A stretch of DNA of 64,000 nt from Hyalella azteca (GCF_000764305.2 NW_025939768.1:1-64000), one strand, 5' to 3'. Positions 11,631 through 24,374 are shown, counted from the stretch's first letter. Translations and numbers: made by a program. The notes: generated from the letters alone by a model not told the origin.

Positions 11631-11713
11631 TGCAAGCTTGTTTGCGTCGTTTATGTGGCGCTGTTCAAGAGAAGGCACGAGTGCTCCGTTTGACACGTGT
11701 CGCGCGCACCTAA
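11631..11713 (+). CDS. Second candidate terminal exon with poly(A) signal
   Basis: Begins directly after the C-rich acceptor. In phase 1 (the same phase as the exon at 10916) a frame stays open for 26 codons (begins QACLRRLCGA) to TAA at 11711-11713. AATAAA lies at 11762-11767. All three frames are open for at least 20 codons here, so the coding frame is not certain. The shared phase suggests it could be an alternative last exon to 10916-10998. Confidence 0.28.
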
Positions 11714-12109
11714 CACTTTCTCCTCTTTTATGTGATCCGGTTATAATTCATTGCTGACCTAAATAAAGGTTTCAGCTGCACATCCTTCACCATCAATACT
11801 CCCTGCACCAGTAATTAACTCATGATAGGCTCAAATTATCTGCGGCTGCTGTCTGCTTCACCATCGTAGTATCCTTCAAGTTTGGCGTTTCGATTACTGT
11901 CGGTAATTTTATTCCATTTTAGTAATTTGTGATCCGTGTAAGATTATTTCTCAAATGTGAAGTGAAGCAAACCAGGCCATTATTTCGTTCCTTTGTAAAT
12001 GATATTTTATTTTATTTATTTGTTTGTTTGCTGAGGAAAAAAGTTACAACCTTAGATATTGAATCGATATTCCTAATGGTTGTTTACCTGCACTTTGTGA
12101 CAGCGTTTT

Positions 12110-12540
12110 TCGAGCACGCTCACAACACCGAAGTGGCGAACGACTGATCCATAGTCAGGGTGGCACTTCCTTTCACAAACATCCTAACTAAGGCAGGTGA
12201 CGGGCGTGCATGTTAACCGATCCAGTCACACGGTATCACCGATACAAATGTCTCGAAAACCATCAAGTAATGAGGGACGTATCCGTAGTTTCACAGTAAC
12301 ACTTACGCGAATATCTCGACAACTAATAAGTATCGAACGACTGATCTTTTATATCAGAATTACACTTTTGCGAACACCCTGACAACGCCAAGTGAGCGAA
12401 TGATTCATATTTTCACGATAGCATTTCCTCATACATCGATAAATACTAATTGGCAAACGACTAATCCATAGTTTTAGGGTAACGATTATAAGATTAACCT
12501 GTTATCGATTAAGAGGTTATAACGACTGATCCGTGGCTTG
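12110..12540. repeat. Degenerate ~60-bp repeat
   Basis: About six poorly conserved units, each beginning near GCGAACGACTGATCCATAG and containing CAGGGTAACACTT-like and CGAACATCCTGACAAC-like segments (for example at 12137, 12325 and 12452). Strong divergence suggests an old array. Confidence 0.6.
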
Positions 12541-12716
12541 CCCGATCGCGCACAAAGGCAAGGCAACAGATGAGTCTATTTTTAAATGCAAATTAGCATG
12601 CATGTCTGAACTCACATAGCCGCGTAACGCTGCGATGATGCCATGATGGTGATAGATTATCCCTGGCATGTTAAAATTCTTCTTAAAATTGAAATTTGGA
12701 AATTTCAATCACTCAC

Positions 12717-12871
12717 TTGTTTAGTCCCTACTCGGCCGCTGAGTGTTTTTCTAAAGTTCAAGACAATTGTGACGAAACCAAGTGCAGCCGTGTTATAAAT
12801 TTTTCGATCAGCGGATGCAGCACCACACAAGGTCCGCGTGATTATTGCGGACATAGTAGTTTTGGCGGACT
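12717..12871 (-). CDS. Candidate exon, unknown gene
   Basis: A minus-strand 155-bp segment between an acceptor (AATTACAG) and a consensus donor (ACAA|GTGAGT). One frame is open throughout (51 codons, phase 1 in, phase 0 out) and closes four codons past the donor. An ATG at 12854-12852 could instead start an initial exon. The peptide from that Met (begins MSAIITRTLCGAASADRK) is basic and slightly hydrophobic, as in mitochondrial presequences, but this is weak. No phase-compatible downstream exon was found. Confidence 0.28.
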
Positions 12872-14055
12872 CTGTAATTGCAGATTATGAGCTTGGTTAT
12901 TATTCATATTTTTTACAACACTTCTCTTTAACTTTTCATTTTCTGTTGTTTGTCTGCTACAAATCTTATAATCGATATTTAACACACTTTTACCTGTCCA
13001 ATTGATATATTTCGTAAAGTCAGAGACAATGCATGAATCCATTGACAGAATGAACAATCTTAAAAATTGAAGAAAAAATTTAATATTAAATAAAATTTAA
13101 ATTTTTTTAATATATAAAAGTAAAGTAAGAAATTCATTTTACTTGTACATGTGTAACGCCGGAAACACTGGCCTCTTTAGAAGTGTTGTCATTAAAAAGT
13201 AATTTTTAAACGCATATTATTATATCCTATATTCTTATTGCGAGCATGGTTACTGCGGACACGTTATTACGGACATGGTTGTTGTGACAGGCGAGTGACA
13301 GGCTATAGCCTATAGGTTGTGTGAACGAGTGATAAGTCATTCTGCCGAGTTTAATGTTGTGCTTCGTATTGAATATATTATTAATATCTATTTAATCATC
13401 ACATGCGACTCAATATGAAATACGTTAGTACGTATTGGTTTTCTACGTGTCTGTTACGAGACGCAGACAGCGACAGTGCGGTTTTGAACGACCACCGTTT
13501 TCTGCTGCAATTTAATGGTGCGATTTGTAATCTTTGCAAAGCCAGTAATTTATATCTTCATTTTATAATCACTCTGATCTCTTTAAATGTTTATGTACCG
13601 AAATATATGTACACGATGGTGTAAATATATAGCATAACAAATGACGATGGAAATGCTTCAACAATCGTGGTGGTCCTCGCAACTATAGATAGTGTCATAG
13701 TGCGCGTGTTATTATTCGTTATTACTATCATGTCAGATTGATTTATGTTACGTGCCACTGTTTAATGATTTTAAGCGCAGAAATTTTATCCCTGCTAAAA
13801 TTTTGTTATGAATTGATTATTTTAACATATTATTCGCAGCTCAATAATAATCGTTACAAATAAATTTCGCGCCCGTAAATAAAAGTACTTTCATGAGTTC
13901 ATGAGGAATTTCAAATCCAAAATTACTTAAGGGGGGGGGGGTGAGGAAGAAAGGGGCAGTAGGGGGGCGGCAGTCCGAGAAGTCGAAGTCAGAAGTTCTT
14001 ATACGTTTGTTTGACGATTTGCACGCAACACGTGCAGAGCACGACACGGAATTGA
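12872..14055. other. No gene recognised
   Basis: AT-rich. Short echoes of TTATTGCGGACATGGTTGTT-like sequence occur near 12844, 13250 and 13268. There is a run of ten G at 13931-13940. Confidence 0.4.
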
Positions 14056-14319
14056 ATAAATTTTCGCAAGCTAAAAATCACCGTTTGTTAGTTAGGAATT
14101 TATATTCAAAATTTCGTTCGAATCTGTTTAGTAGTTTGGAAAAAATTCTTTGATCACTGCGAATTTCGGCCTGTTAATCGTCATATAATATAACACCCGA
14201 ATGAAGGTGAAATTTAAAATTTTTCACAAGCTAAACATCACCGTTGGGTCCTAATGAATACGTGTTCCAAGTTTTATCGCGCTGCGTTCATTAGTTTGGG
14301 AGATATTCCTTGGTCACTA
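14056..14319. repeat. Diverged tandem duplication, ~157-bp period
   Basis: 14056-14157 and 14213-14319 align: both contain TTTTCRCAAGCTAAA, then ATCACCGTT, TTAGTTTGG and a final TTGATCACT/TTGGTCACT. Identity is about 65-70% by eye. Confidence 0.6.
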
Positions 14320-14575
14320 AATTTGGAGATTGGCAATGAGACCGGCTGCATGCGAGACCGGCCACGAGTCCGGCCGGAAATTTGTCCGGGCCGTCATAAA
14401 TTTCTCGTGCTGAAACAGTTAAAACTGTAAAAAAAATATATTGCTTTACTAAATGTCGTTCTATTTGCGAAATACCTATTTGTAACTTTTCTCTTTCAAA
14501 ATTGTGGCGTACTAAATATCAAGAAAGAGGCGTTTGTTTTTATATGTGTCTGTCGGGGGGGGGGGGCTAGAGGGA

Positions 14576-14576
14576 N
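14576..14576. other. Ambiguous base (N) beside a G-run
   Basis: The only N in the window, ten bases after a run of twelve G at 14555-14566. This points to poor sequencing or assembly through the homopolymer. Confidence 0.95.
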
Positions 14577-15531
14577 GTCACTAGAGATACACCGGGGAGC
14601 TAAAAAATATGTTTATTGGTTTTAATTAAAAAATAATTCATGTAAAAATCTGTAATAATTCCTGCGGCAGCGTATCAATAATTAATACTCACATTCCAAA
14701 ATTCATGCAAATCCGTTAAGTATTGAAGGAATTATGAGCGGCCCAGTTGCGCGAGTCCGCTGGCGAGTCCGTAGAATTGTCGATCGAGTGCTTAAAATGA
14801 GCTTTAGTTGCGCATAACTGCGCCGCTATGACTACAGTTGTGCACAGCCAAGTCTCGCCGCGCAAATACAGCATTTTTGATGACGATCTCAAAAAATACT
14901 CATTTAATGTTGAATTATTCATCACTATATCCTGTAATTTTTTATTTCGGGAGTTTTTTCAACAAAAACAATAATCATGATTTTGCTTCAGACTGAATTT
15001 TTACTGCAATATTATGGTAACATCGTTTCATTCGAAAATCGACTTCGACTCAGCGACTGTACTGTTTAGTGTTAACGTTCATCGCCGTAAGTGAGCGCGC
15101 GTGAATGCATACGACAGGAGCTAGTGTTTGCTAAGTTTAGACACATTATTCATGATTATTGCCCATAAAGAATACATCACAAATGGGTGAACTTGAATTT
15201 CGCGGGTATCTATTAATTTTTCTGTACATAAGTGACTTTCATAATCATACAAATTTAAGACAAAACGGAATAGTCTAGTACGGGTAACCGGAACGTTACT
15301 CGTTGTACTAGTATTTTTCAGTGCAATTAGTGATTAGGTCGTGTTAACACTTGAAACATAAACCAATAAACCTTCACTGCAGTTTGCTTATTGGATAGAT
15401 TTGATAAATTTATACCAGTTTTTACAGCTTGCTCTCATTTCCGGTAAAACGTGTAGAAATCAAATTTTAACTAATGTTGAGTTAGCCGACTCTTCACTCT
15501 TCCTGTGCCGCCCAGCTGGATTTTTGTCGCC
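14577..15531. other. No gene recognised; upstream flank of the five-exon gene
   Basis: A 69-codon minus-strand ORF (14716-14925) has no support. The stretch just before 15532 is GC-richer and should hold the promoter and 5' UTR of the next gene, but no TATA box was found. Confidence 0.4.
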
Positions 15532-18500
15532 ATGGACTCAAGCCCAATAAAGCATAAGGAATATAATGGTAAGTACTGATGCCTTTACTTAATTTATATT
15601 AATATTATCTGTACTTCGATCAGTTCGATGATGTGGTAAGGGCCTATTGTTTACTTTAGCCTAAGTACAGAGCAGAAATCTAGTCACACTTCCATTCTGG
15701 TGAGTCGGCTGACACTAAAATTATTATTATTAAAAAGTTGATAAATTCAAGGTTTCAGCTTAATTCTTATTCCATTCACAATTAGGTTGGTATAACTATA
15801 AGAGCTGAGTGGACCGAATAGTTTCATCAAGCCCGTAGGCTGTACCTACGAATCTACGATGGTGCGAACTCGAATGTGGGATATTTTGTTTAATTTTTAA
15901 AGTAGATTTTTTGTTTTGGACAAATCTCATTTGCAAGATAAGGTTAGTCATAACTCATAAGGTTTATAAGCTCCTGAACCCTGAGTCACTCAAGTCTTAG
16001 TTCCATGACTTCCATCCCGACACGGTGACGGTGTGTCGGTGTCGGCCACACCTGTTGTTAGTTGTTACTTGTTACTAATGTTAGTCTGTTAGGATATATG
16101 AAAGACAGTGTTAGTTTAATCCTGAATACGTTGTGTTCTTACTGTTTCTGAAGCACCGTTAAATCTGTAGATAAATTAAATAGTGTAAAAATGTTGGGAA
16201 ATTCCTCATTACTTGGTAATACATGATCATGATCTTCAAATAATAAGTGTTCACCGCATTTCCTTTTTAGTCCCACCAGTGAACCATTTTCTTACTCAAA
16301 AAATTACCTAAGACTCAACTATTCTGAAAATCGATGCCAATGAACGAGGGAAGTAGCGATTAATGCTATAAAGGAACACAGTAAGTCATGTTCGCCCTTT
16401 ATTATTTCTTTACTACTTGAATGTGAATGTTTAAGCGTAAATTTAAAAATCAATGATTCACGTGGGGTGAAAAATGTGAGCTTTTTGTCTGATCGAATCA
16501 CTACGTCGCTAAAGCCACGTTTTCGTCATCTAAGAATATGCCACATCCACTAATGCCCCAAGTCATATTGAATAAAAAATGTAAAAAAAAAATATGTTAT
16601 AGTATGTGGTAGGAATTTTACTTAGCCTTTAGATGTTTTTCTAACATTACTGTATGTTTTCTAAGTTTTTAAGGGAATTTAGAGCGTGTGAACAAACGTC
16701 TTCTCTAAGCCGTCCGAATCTGTTAGCGCGCCGATTCGCTGCTGTTATGATGCGCTGTTGGAAAGGGAGGCAGTTGTGGCCTTTGTGCCGAGGCCTCGAA
16801 CGCTGGACGCTCGCTCATGCGACTCCTTCCCCCCCCCCCCATTCTCCCTCCATCCTTTCCCCTATCTTTCCCCCCTCCTTTCCCATTTTCTTCTGTCAAC
16901 TCTCTCACTGCTCGATATTTTTCTCTTCACACTTACTTGTCTACGACAGCCAGCTATTGCTGTCTCCCAAACTCCCCCTGTTTAACAATTTCACGTTAAA
17001 TTCGTGAAAAGCATTAGCTTCTGGTAACGAAATTTACTAATACTTTGACGAATGTAGGTATATGATAGAAAATGTTCTTTCATAAACTATTTGTAGACCA
17101 TCTCACAATTTATTCTTTATTGGTCGATTACGTGATACTTTTGTTATCAAGCTGACCTCTCAGAAAATTCTGCAGACCATTCTGTGTTCATTTTATCTTA
17201 TATGATTTTTATTTTGAATTATTAAGACAACCGCCTAAACCCCATCCACAATAGCTATTGGAAATGGGATTGGATTGAGGTAGCTAGTATCTATTTCTAA
17301 ATAAAAAAACAATAGCGTACACATGTCAAGAGACAAAAGCCGAGCAACAGCTCTTTTTGTCAGCCTAATAATTAACTGTCAAGTCATATTACTAACTCAA
17401 ATAACCGCTGCTTTGTCTTTTTTCAAGTGGAAATAAGGAAATTGCACCTCAATATTGAATTTTTGACGAGTAACATTAAAAACAGTGGCTGTATTGCTGG
17501 AAGAGGAAATGATAATCTCATTTTGTGATAAAAATTGAATGAAAAGGTTTCAACTGGAGTAGTTGAAGACTGAAGTACAGCTGCTCACATAGAGTTATGC
17601 GCTGCTGTTGTTGATCAAGTTTTCGACACAACTCTCCGTCTCACATTACCACCAACAAAGAAAATTTTATTCAACCTATCCATGAACTAAATAAAGACAC
17701 TCACTCCATTATGTATTAGTAGTCTCTAACCAAGCAGCTAAAAAACGAAGTATATGCAACGCTTGCAGGATCACGTTGTATATGTTACATGTTATTCATT
17801 GAAAGATGAGCGGAGAGCGATAATGAAATATTTTCGTTGTACGCTGCAAGTTATGTACAACTTCTATCACCATAGAAAACTTCTAAGAATGGGCTATCTC
17901 AATTATTTTCTATGCCGGTATGATTTGAATTGAAATTTCAAGCTTTCGACGAATTTCTGTTTGTTGAATTAAAAACTGTGGCATCTATAGCGCTTACCTA
18001 CCTTTCCTGTTTTGCTTTTTAATTCGCGGTTCAGTTAGTTTAGAATTCACGCGATCAACCGAAACGACGTTTGATGAATAAATTTTCATCAATCTTATAA
18101 TAAATAAGACGCTTTAGAATGAATTATCATTCTGAAGCGTCTGATTGATGCTTAAAAAATACTGGCCTACTGCATTTTTAAACGATCTGCACGCAAACTG
18201 CAAGTTGCTTTTTACTATTTTAAGTTTCACTGCCGTGTCACCTACAGTGACCTACTTAATTTTAATTAAGAAGTTAGTGTTATCTTTGTTGTAAGTTTAT
18301 AAATTTTGTCGTGCGTATGAGCTACGAAAATTGAATTGCTTCTCATGGAATAATGTTAAATACGATAGCAAAAACTGAAAATAACCGGGAAGTCATAGTA
18401 AATTTAACCAATACGTGTTACAATTTTGTCTTGAAACATCATCACATCAAACGTGTTGGGCTCTGATCAGACCCTGGGCAGGCACGCACCTTGGGTTTTA

Positions 18501-21500
18501 TGAAGCGCTTTTGCCTTTTGAGAAATATTTGATCTGTGCGCAGCCAACGCAGCTTCCAGCGGAGTGGACTGAAAGGATAGATAAAAAATGCGCAGGCACG
18601 AAACAGACACAAGTATTGTTTGCTATCGTTTGTTTCTTTGTCCAAAGAAGAATAATATTATCGAAGAACAAGTGGTCTTGCTATAAAAGGCTTGATGTAT
18701 TTAGTGAGGTCTATATGCTTGCTACAGTAATCATGTTTGAGTGGTTTTTAACGTTGTAATTGATAGGGAAAAATGGAGAAACGCGTGTGGTTGTTTAGCA
18801 GCCACCAGCCATTGCGCAAAAAATGTAAATTAGAGTACCTTATGTCGTAGAAGGGAACAAACCATGTCAGCGATTCCTATCAATGAATGATAGGAATTAT
18901 TTGTAAATTGTAGTAGAGGTAGTGTAGTTAGTGCATGTATGTATGTGGTTTGTAAGTAGTGCGACGACGTTGCCGCACGCAGGCTTGGGAATGTGGTGGC
19001 AGTGAGGTGAGTCATGCTGTGCGTGCCGAACAGCAAATCATAAACCTATGTTCTCAGTTGTGACTCTGTCGATTACATTTAAGTAAGCTATAATAATGTT
19101 TAAAACAGGAGTCTGATAGATTCAAGTGTACATTAGTGTTTCCTACCAGTTTTGAATAAAAAAGTATTAGTTCTGATTATTGACGGCTGAGATGATGCAT
19201 TAGAGAGAAGTTTAGGGAATGAGGATTGTTTACAACGGAAAAGGAGAACTGAGCTGTGACAGAACGTTTGGGTGTAGCACAAGGACTACAAGTTTCTCCA
19301 CCAAGAATAGCACCTCATAGCTCAAATTCACTTGATCAACGCCGATGTCGCTTGCGTTAATGTGGAATTCCTTCATATTGTCGATTAGGAGCTCGAATTC
19401 CTGTTGAAACGGTTCTATTATGTGATTACGAGCTCATCGGATACTGGAAGAATCAGAACTAACTGATCATTCTATATTAAATGTGTTGGAAGCCCTAGAA
19501 AAACCGCTGTTCATCCATTAGTTTACAATGTGAGCCTAGTCAGTCTATGAAAAGTATTGCGAGCTCTAAGAAAACTACCTTCATTTGCCCATTAGTTAAG
19601 AAGAGATTCACAGTACATCTCTAAGGAATCGCATAAGGGTTAAGGATATGAACTATGTTGGCATATCATTTAATCTCACTAGCTGATTGCGACTTGGTTG
19701 TCGACTTTTATGAAGCGCTGTCGAGCAGCGTGCTAGATGCGAGGCCGGAAGGACTGCGACATCGTAAGTTGCCAACCATCAAAAATCCGAAGTGCGGTGG
19801 AGCTGTTTTAGCATCCATTTCGAGTCCCCATCTTTAGAACAACTATCATCATCACGGATGAGGCGCAAATCAATATCCAATACCGATTGGTTCCATTACC
19901 CTTACGCGTTCGTTTTATTTCGGTTGATATATTTTCTGGAGGAAAAACATGTAGTTTCTCTTTCGTTATCTACTGTCTCTGTCTGGCTTGAATCTTATAC
20001 CTCCTCTATGGGGTTTTCCCAGCAAGAACAGCGCAACATAACTATAATGCCTTCAACCACTCTTCCTTAGGCTTATGTATAACCATGTACATGATTTGGT
20101 AAAACCTAACTAACATATTGTGCTACCATTCTTCTCTCAAAATTACATATTGTAATTCAGTCAGAATTAAGCATGTATTTTGATGAGATATTAAATAAGT
20201 CAGTCAATCGCGGAGGTACGGCCTGCCCGAAATGCCGTCACCATGTTGTTATATTTATATTGTATTCTCTAGCAACGTGTTTCAACTTCTTGCATTAAAG
20301 CTGCGATTAGTGATTAGATTGCCGAGACGGCTGTATAGGCAGCAATATACATAATCACGATAACTGAAAGAAAAGAGTAGCGAGAGACGCTTAATCTTCC
20401 TTCCTCTCAGTGCTGAAACAGATGTCGTGCAAGTACCACGACGACTTCAAACACAAGCAGCACTTCATAGATCGAACCTACCTGTTCAGCTCCGCTCCAC
20501 CTTGTCACGTAACGCAATTATATATAATGTATTGTTTTGTATTTCATTCAGTCGTTTTAAATGGGGAAAACTAAAACAATTGTTTACGAATTTGGCGTAT
20601 GTTGTTTAGGAAAATATTGAATAATTGAATTTTAATGCCTGTGAAATCCGTACTTATCACTGGTTTTTCTCTACTGATTTCTGTTATTTACTTGGATGAT
20701 CTCAATGAAATTGTCATTTATAAATTAGTTTTTCGTTTCGCTCGCCTCGTTGCAATTTTTATCCACACTCGATAGTTACCACGTCTCTAAATGGAAATTA
20801 AGCCTTTGTAAGCAAGTAATAATTTCCTTTTCTTGCAGCGCATACATTTTTGCCTTAAAAATAATCTCAACGCCACAAATTTAAATATTTGCTTAGGAGA
20901 GAAACATGAAGCCCATAAGCCAATATTTTCTTGTTGTGCATGCAAATGCACATGCGTAATAAGAAAGAAAGAAGAATGTGGCTGAGCGGATGGGAAGAGG
21001 GAGGGGCCAATAGCATCGTGGTGGCTGGCAACGTGGGAGACACGAGTTTTCGACCTCGGGCCGATGTCGCACAAGGGTCGCAACTGACATGAAGGCCAAT
21101 AGCACCTCATAAATCTGTATAACTGGACTCGCTTCGCTCCGGCTTGGCCCAAGCTCCTCCTTGTATTATAAAAAAAATTTCTTTATGGCCCATTGAATGT
21201 TTTTTTATTTTTAAGACGAGCACCAGAACATAGATGCTAATATTTTAGTCATAAAAAATTATTGCTACACTTGCATGCAATTGAAACATAAATTCTCCTT
21301 GAAGTACACTCGTTTTTATAATGTTACACGAATTAGAAAGCAAATTTACCGAAAGGAGATCGAAATTGTTGCAATCATTCTTAATCTAATTCTTGGTCAT
21401 CAAACACTGTCGACCTGCCAATAAGCTCTAGTTTTTAATGCCGTTTTGCAGCATTTTTCGAGTTTTGAATAGGTACCGAATGATGACGGACGAGCGACGA

Positions 21501-22583
21501 AGATCAAAGGAGTGAATTAAATCCAGTTCAGTTAATCCAGTAAGTTTTAGGTTATTTTTTAGTAGATTCCTATACAGCTTAGTGTTCATTTCAATTGGTA
21601 GATTATTCGTAGTTGCACCGTTAGTAAGGTGGCTGAAGAAACGAAAAGACCGACTGATGGTCACTCGTCAGTCAGTAATGATGTCATGTCGGTCACCGGC
21701 GAAGTAGCTAGCGCAAACGGCGGCGAGCAGAGAAGAAAAGCGTCCAAGAATCGCGGCGTCAGTACCACAAATACGGCACAACACAACAGCGTCTCATACT
21801 CGGCGTGAACGCGAGCCGCTGCCGTCAGATTTAAAGCTGAGTTCTATCTAGCTTCTTTTACCTAGTATCTCATGCCATTGTTTATCATGGTTGAATTTAC
21901 AGTCATGAGTTATTTGTGAATAAATAATAATTGGTTTGCGGATGCATTATTTCTAAGTTATCAAATTATCAAGTAAGTAGGGCGATGGGTAAAGTCAGTA
22001 TAGGGGAAATCAAAGGAGAAACAAACTAAACACCACCGAGTGCGCGCGTGACTGTGGCGCAAGCATCACATTTGGCTTCCTTTTGAACAGAGCGGCATAA
22101 ATGACGGATACCCAAGCCCACTGTGCTCCGAAACTTTTCCCATTCAAAAATCTAAAATTAAATGAGCCATGATATCGATTGTATTTAGCCCTGTTTAATG
22201 GTATTCAGGTTGAAGATACTCTTGTATTTATTGAGTCTCTTACATATTCTGATAAGTTAATTAATGGTCGGCTTGTCAACTTGCTCGAGGTTTTGCCGTC
22301 GGAAAACGTTCTTGCTTATAAATCGGAACTTTCTTCAAATTTCGTGGTTAAGGTAAAATAGCACTATAAAAGTCTCGAAGAATCGACTAAGATAGCATTT
22401 AACCAATATAAAAATGAAAGCAACAGTTTTAAATTAATCCACCCTCTTCGTTTGTGTCGGACTTGATTACTTGAGTCACGCCTCACAAAATATTTTCTGC
22501 AGTGTATCGATTTGACTGACATGCAGGGCCACCTCGATTATGAGGCGCTGTTCCAGTTGAAGCAATTCGTGCTCTTACGATGA
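15532..22583 (+). CDS. Five-exon gene, 146-residue protein of unknown family
   Basis: Exons 15532-15568, 19683-19763, 20411-20508, 22209-22352 and 22503-22583 join into one open frame with phases 1, 1, 0 and 0. The ATG (context TCGCCATGG) begins MDSSPIKHKEYN and exon 1 ends G|GTAAGT. Exon 2 runs from CACTAG to CATC|GTAAGT, exon 3 from TTCCTCTCAG to CAC|GTAACG, exon 4 from GGTATTCAG to TTAAG|GTAAAA, and exon 5 from TTTTCTGCAG to TGA. The protein looks soluble and helical (DFYEALSS, LLKQM, LFQLKQFVLLR), has a His/Lys patch in exon 3 and no signal peptide. Exon 4 has an alternative upstream acceptor at 22188, but only 22209 keeps the phase of exon 3. I do not recognise a family. Intron 1 is 4.1 kb and the last intron 150 bp. 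Extra exons, especially in introns 1 and 3, cannot be excluded. Confidence 0.55.
16823..16895 (+). repeat. Polypyrimidine tract in intron 1
   Basis: About 70 bases almost purely C and T, including a run of eleven C, within the first intron of the five-exon gene. Overlapping ORFs on both strands here are low-complexity artefacts. Confidence 0.85.
21600..21830 (+). other. GC-rich island in intron 3, possible extra exon or regulatory segment
   Basis: A GC-rich patch in AT-rich DNA, with one plus-strand frame open for about 67 codons (includes SVTGEVASANGGEQRRK), ending TGA at about 21806. No acceptor and donor pair fits the neighbouring exon phases. CpG richness would also suit a regulatory element. 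Undecided. Confidence 0.25.
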
Positions 22584-24313
22584 CGACCACCGCCGCCACC
22601 AGCAGAGTTGTGGCCCTACCTCCCTCACCTCCCTCTTTCTCACCATCGTCTCGAACACTTACTTACATTGTCTCAAACATGCTTGCTAGTTGCTACTCTC
22701 ATCTTTGTTCAGCCTACCCGTCCGTGACTGGATGTGAAAATTGGGAGAACATTTTATAAGGACCGCTGATGCATACGTACCTTCCTTAACGCTGTGGTAT
22801 AACTGTATTAATTATGTTTATTTGCCACGGATTAACTAACCTGCGTGTTCCAAATAATTCACATTTAAGAATATTTTTTAAATCGAACAATCGAAAGTAG
22901 AGGAAGCGAATAAGTTTATGAAAGGGTATGCAAAGCCATCATCAAGTGCTGTTAATTTGAGATTGGCGTGCGTACGCAGACATACCGTATCAGAATTGCT
23001 CTATTCCGTTACACGGAAGTAACCTTCACGCCCGTTTTTCGGTAGTTGTTGTAATGTACTCTGCACCAACATGCACTATGGTATTAAGTTGACTAATTTA
23101 TCATATATTAATTTGATGACGCATGTATAAATTTATGAACTACACTAAATTTGTGACTCTTTGCCACCGACATCATGCCTTGTAAATGGAAAATTTTTAT
23201 TGCAACTCTTTTTGCAACTTAATTTTATCACTAATCATGACAAAGATGCACCACTAAGATGATCTACGACCGTACTGCAGTCCAGTTCTTCAGCAGCCAT
23301 TTCTATTGCTGTATTCCGGCAAAGTAATGTCATGAAATAATAATATTCCTTTATTGTGCTTTTTCAGCACACCTGTCAATAATGGATGTCTGAGTTGGCA
23401 CAGCATTTACGGGTTTTCGATGTTGATACAAACCACGTTGCATGGATCCTTTTGATCGAATGTTCATTGACGTCTTATTGTAGAAGTGCAAATACTTCGC
23501 GTGTCGTAGTGTTATTTGTCATGGTATTGCTTGAGCTTTTGAAACTGCTACCTTACAAGCTCTTTGATTTGCTCTTTTCGTGAGAATATGAATATTTGGC
23601 TTTTGCGCTCTATATACTGGGGGGTTGTACGTCAAGCTGAAGTGCGTCTCAAGGTGTACGTCAAGAAGAATGTACACCATAGCTGATGTAATCCTAAGGG
23701 ATGCACGTCAGCACTGATGTACGTCACGAAGAATGTACTCTAAGAGCCTGAAGGCATCCATGATAGCCTCACCGCTACGACGCTCAAGGATCCAAGCTCC
23801 AAAATCAGCGACTGCGGCTATAGTGCTTACGCACTTCGACGGCATCTACTCGTACTTGATGACCTTCTTATTTGCACAATTATTATTACACGAAGCTTGA
23901 ACCGTGCACATTGCGCTAGCATGAGGTAATGATAACGGCCTGGCTCGTCCCCCAATGCTTTACAAATTTGACTTGCAGGCCGGAGGCCAACACAGCCTAT
24001 TGGTTTTGCATGTGGAAGAAGGCAGTGGGTCTCACGCGTGTCCAGTTGTTTAGGTCACATTCAGCAGCCCGTTACAACATATTTTAATCACTCCTATTGT
24101 ACTTACATCCTTCCTACCGCGTTCTTGAAATTGCGATGAGTCTCAACGGCTAAAATATCTTCTCCCTTCGGCAGGTGAAAAAGATAGGACGATTAGGGAG
24201 TATGTCGCTGGAGACAGAATATAATTATTACAGTTGGTGTGGTGTAGTGCTAGGCAGCTCTGGGCGTTTTGCGTACGTTTCCCTGCGTCAGTCGTGAAGT
24301 GAAGGCCACGCTC
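22584..24313. other. No gene recognised
   Basis: The first part would be the 3' UTR of the five-exon gene, though no AATAAA is seen soon after the stop. A strong acceptor (TGCTTTTTCAG, ending about 23369) opens a 32-codon frame without a partner. A loose GTACGTCA repeat lies at about 23625-23740 (five echoes). Confidence 0.4.
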
Positions 24314-24348
24314 ATATAGAGGACCTTTACGCACCTGCTGCACTCAGT
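24314..24348 (+). promoter_or_regulatory. Core promoter of cuticle gene A
   Basis: A TATA-like box (ATATAGA, from 24314) lies 31 bp before an arthropod initiator TCAGT (24344-24348), which puts the start of transcription at about A24346. The 5' UTR would be 29 nt. The spacing matches that of cuticle gene B. Confidence 0.7.
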
Positions 24349-24374
24349 CTAGCATCAACTTTTGCATTGGCAAC

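Noticed and set aside
16654..17007. 117-codon plus ORF and overlapping ORFs
   Set aside because: Created by the polypyrimidine tract (Pro/Ser/Phe runs); lies in an intron of the five-exon gene.
18415..18759. 114-codon plus ORF in intron 1 of the five-exon gene
   Set aside because: Partly coding-like, but no acceptor and donor pair gives the phase 1 to phase 1 needed between exons 1 and 2.
18970..19011. GC-rich segment ending in a perfect GAG|GTGAGT donor
   Set aside because: No reading frame is phase-compatible with exons 1 and 2 and the acceptor is poor.
20787..21152. 121-codon minus ORF with CCAAT-like motifs nearby
   Set aside because: No domain; lies in intron 3 on the other strand. 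The motifs are too short to call a promoter.
22189..22208. Earlier acceptor for exon 4 of the five-exon gene (ATTTAG, ending 22188)
   Set aside because: It would need phase 1, but exon 3 ends in phase 0; the acceptor ending at 22208 fits.
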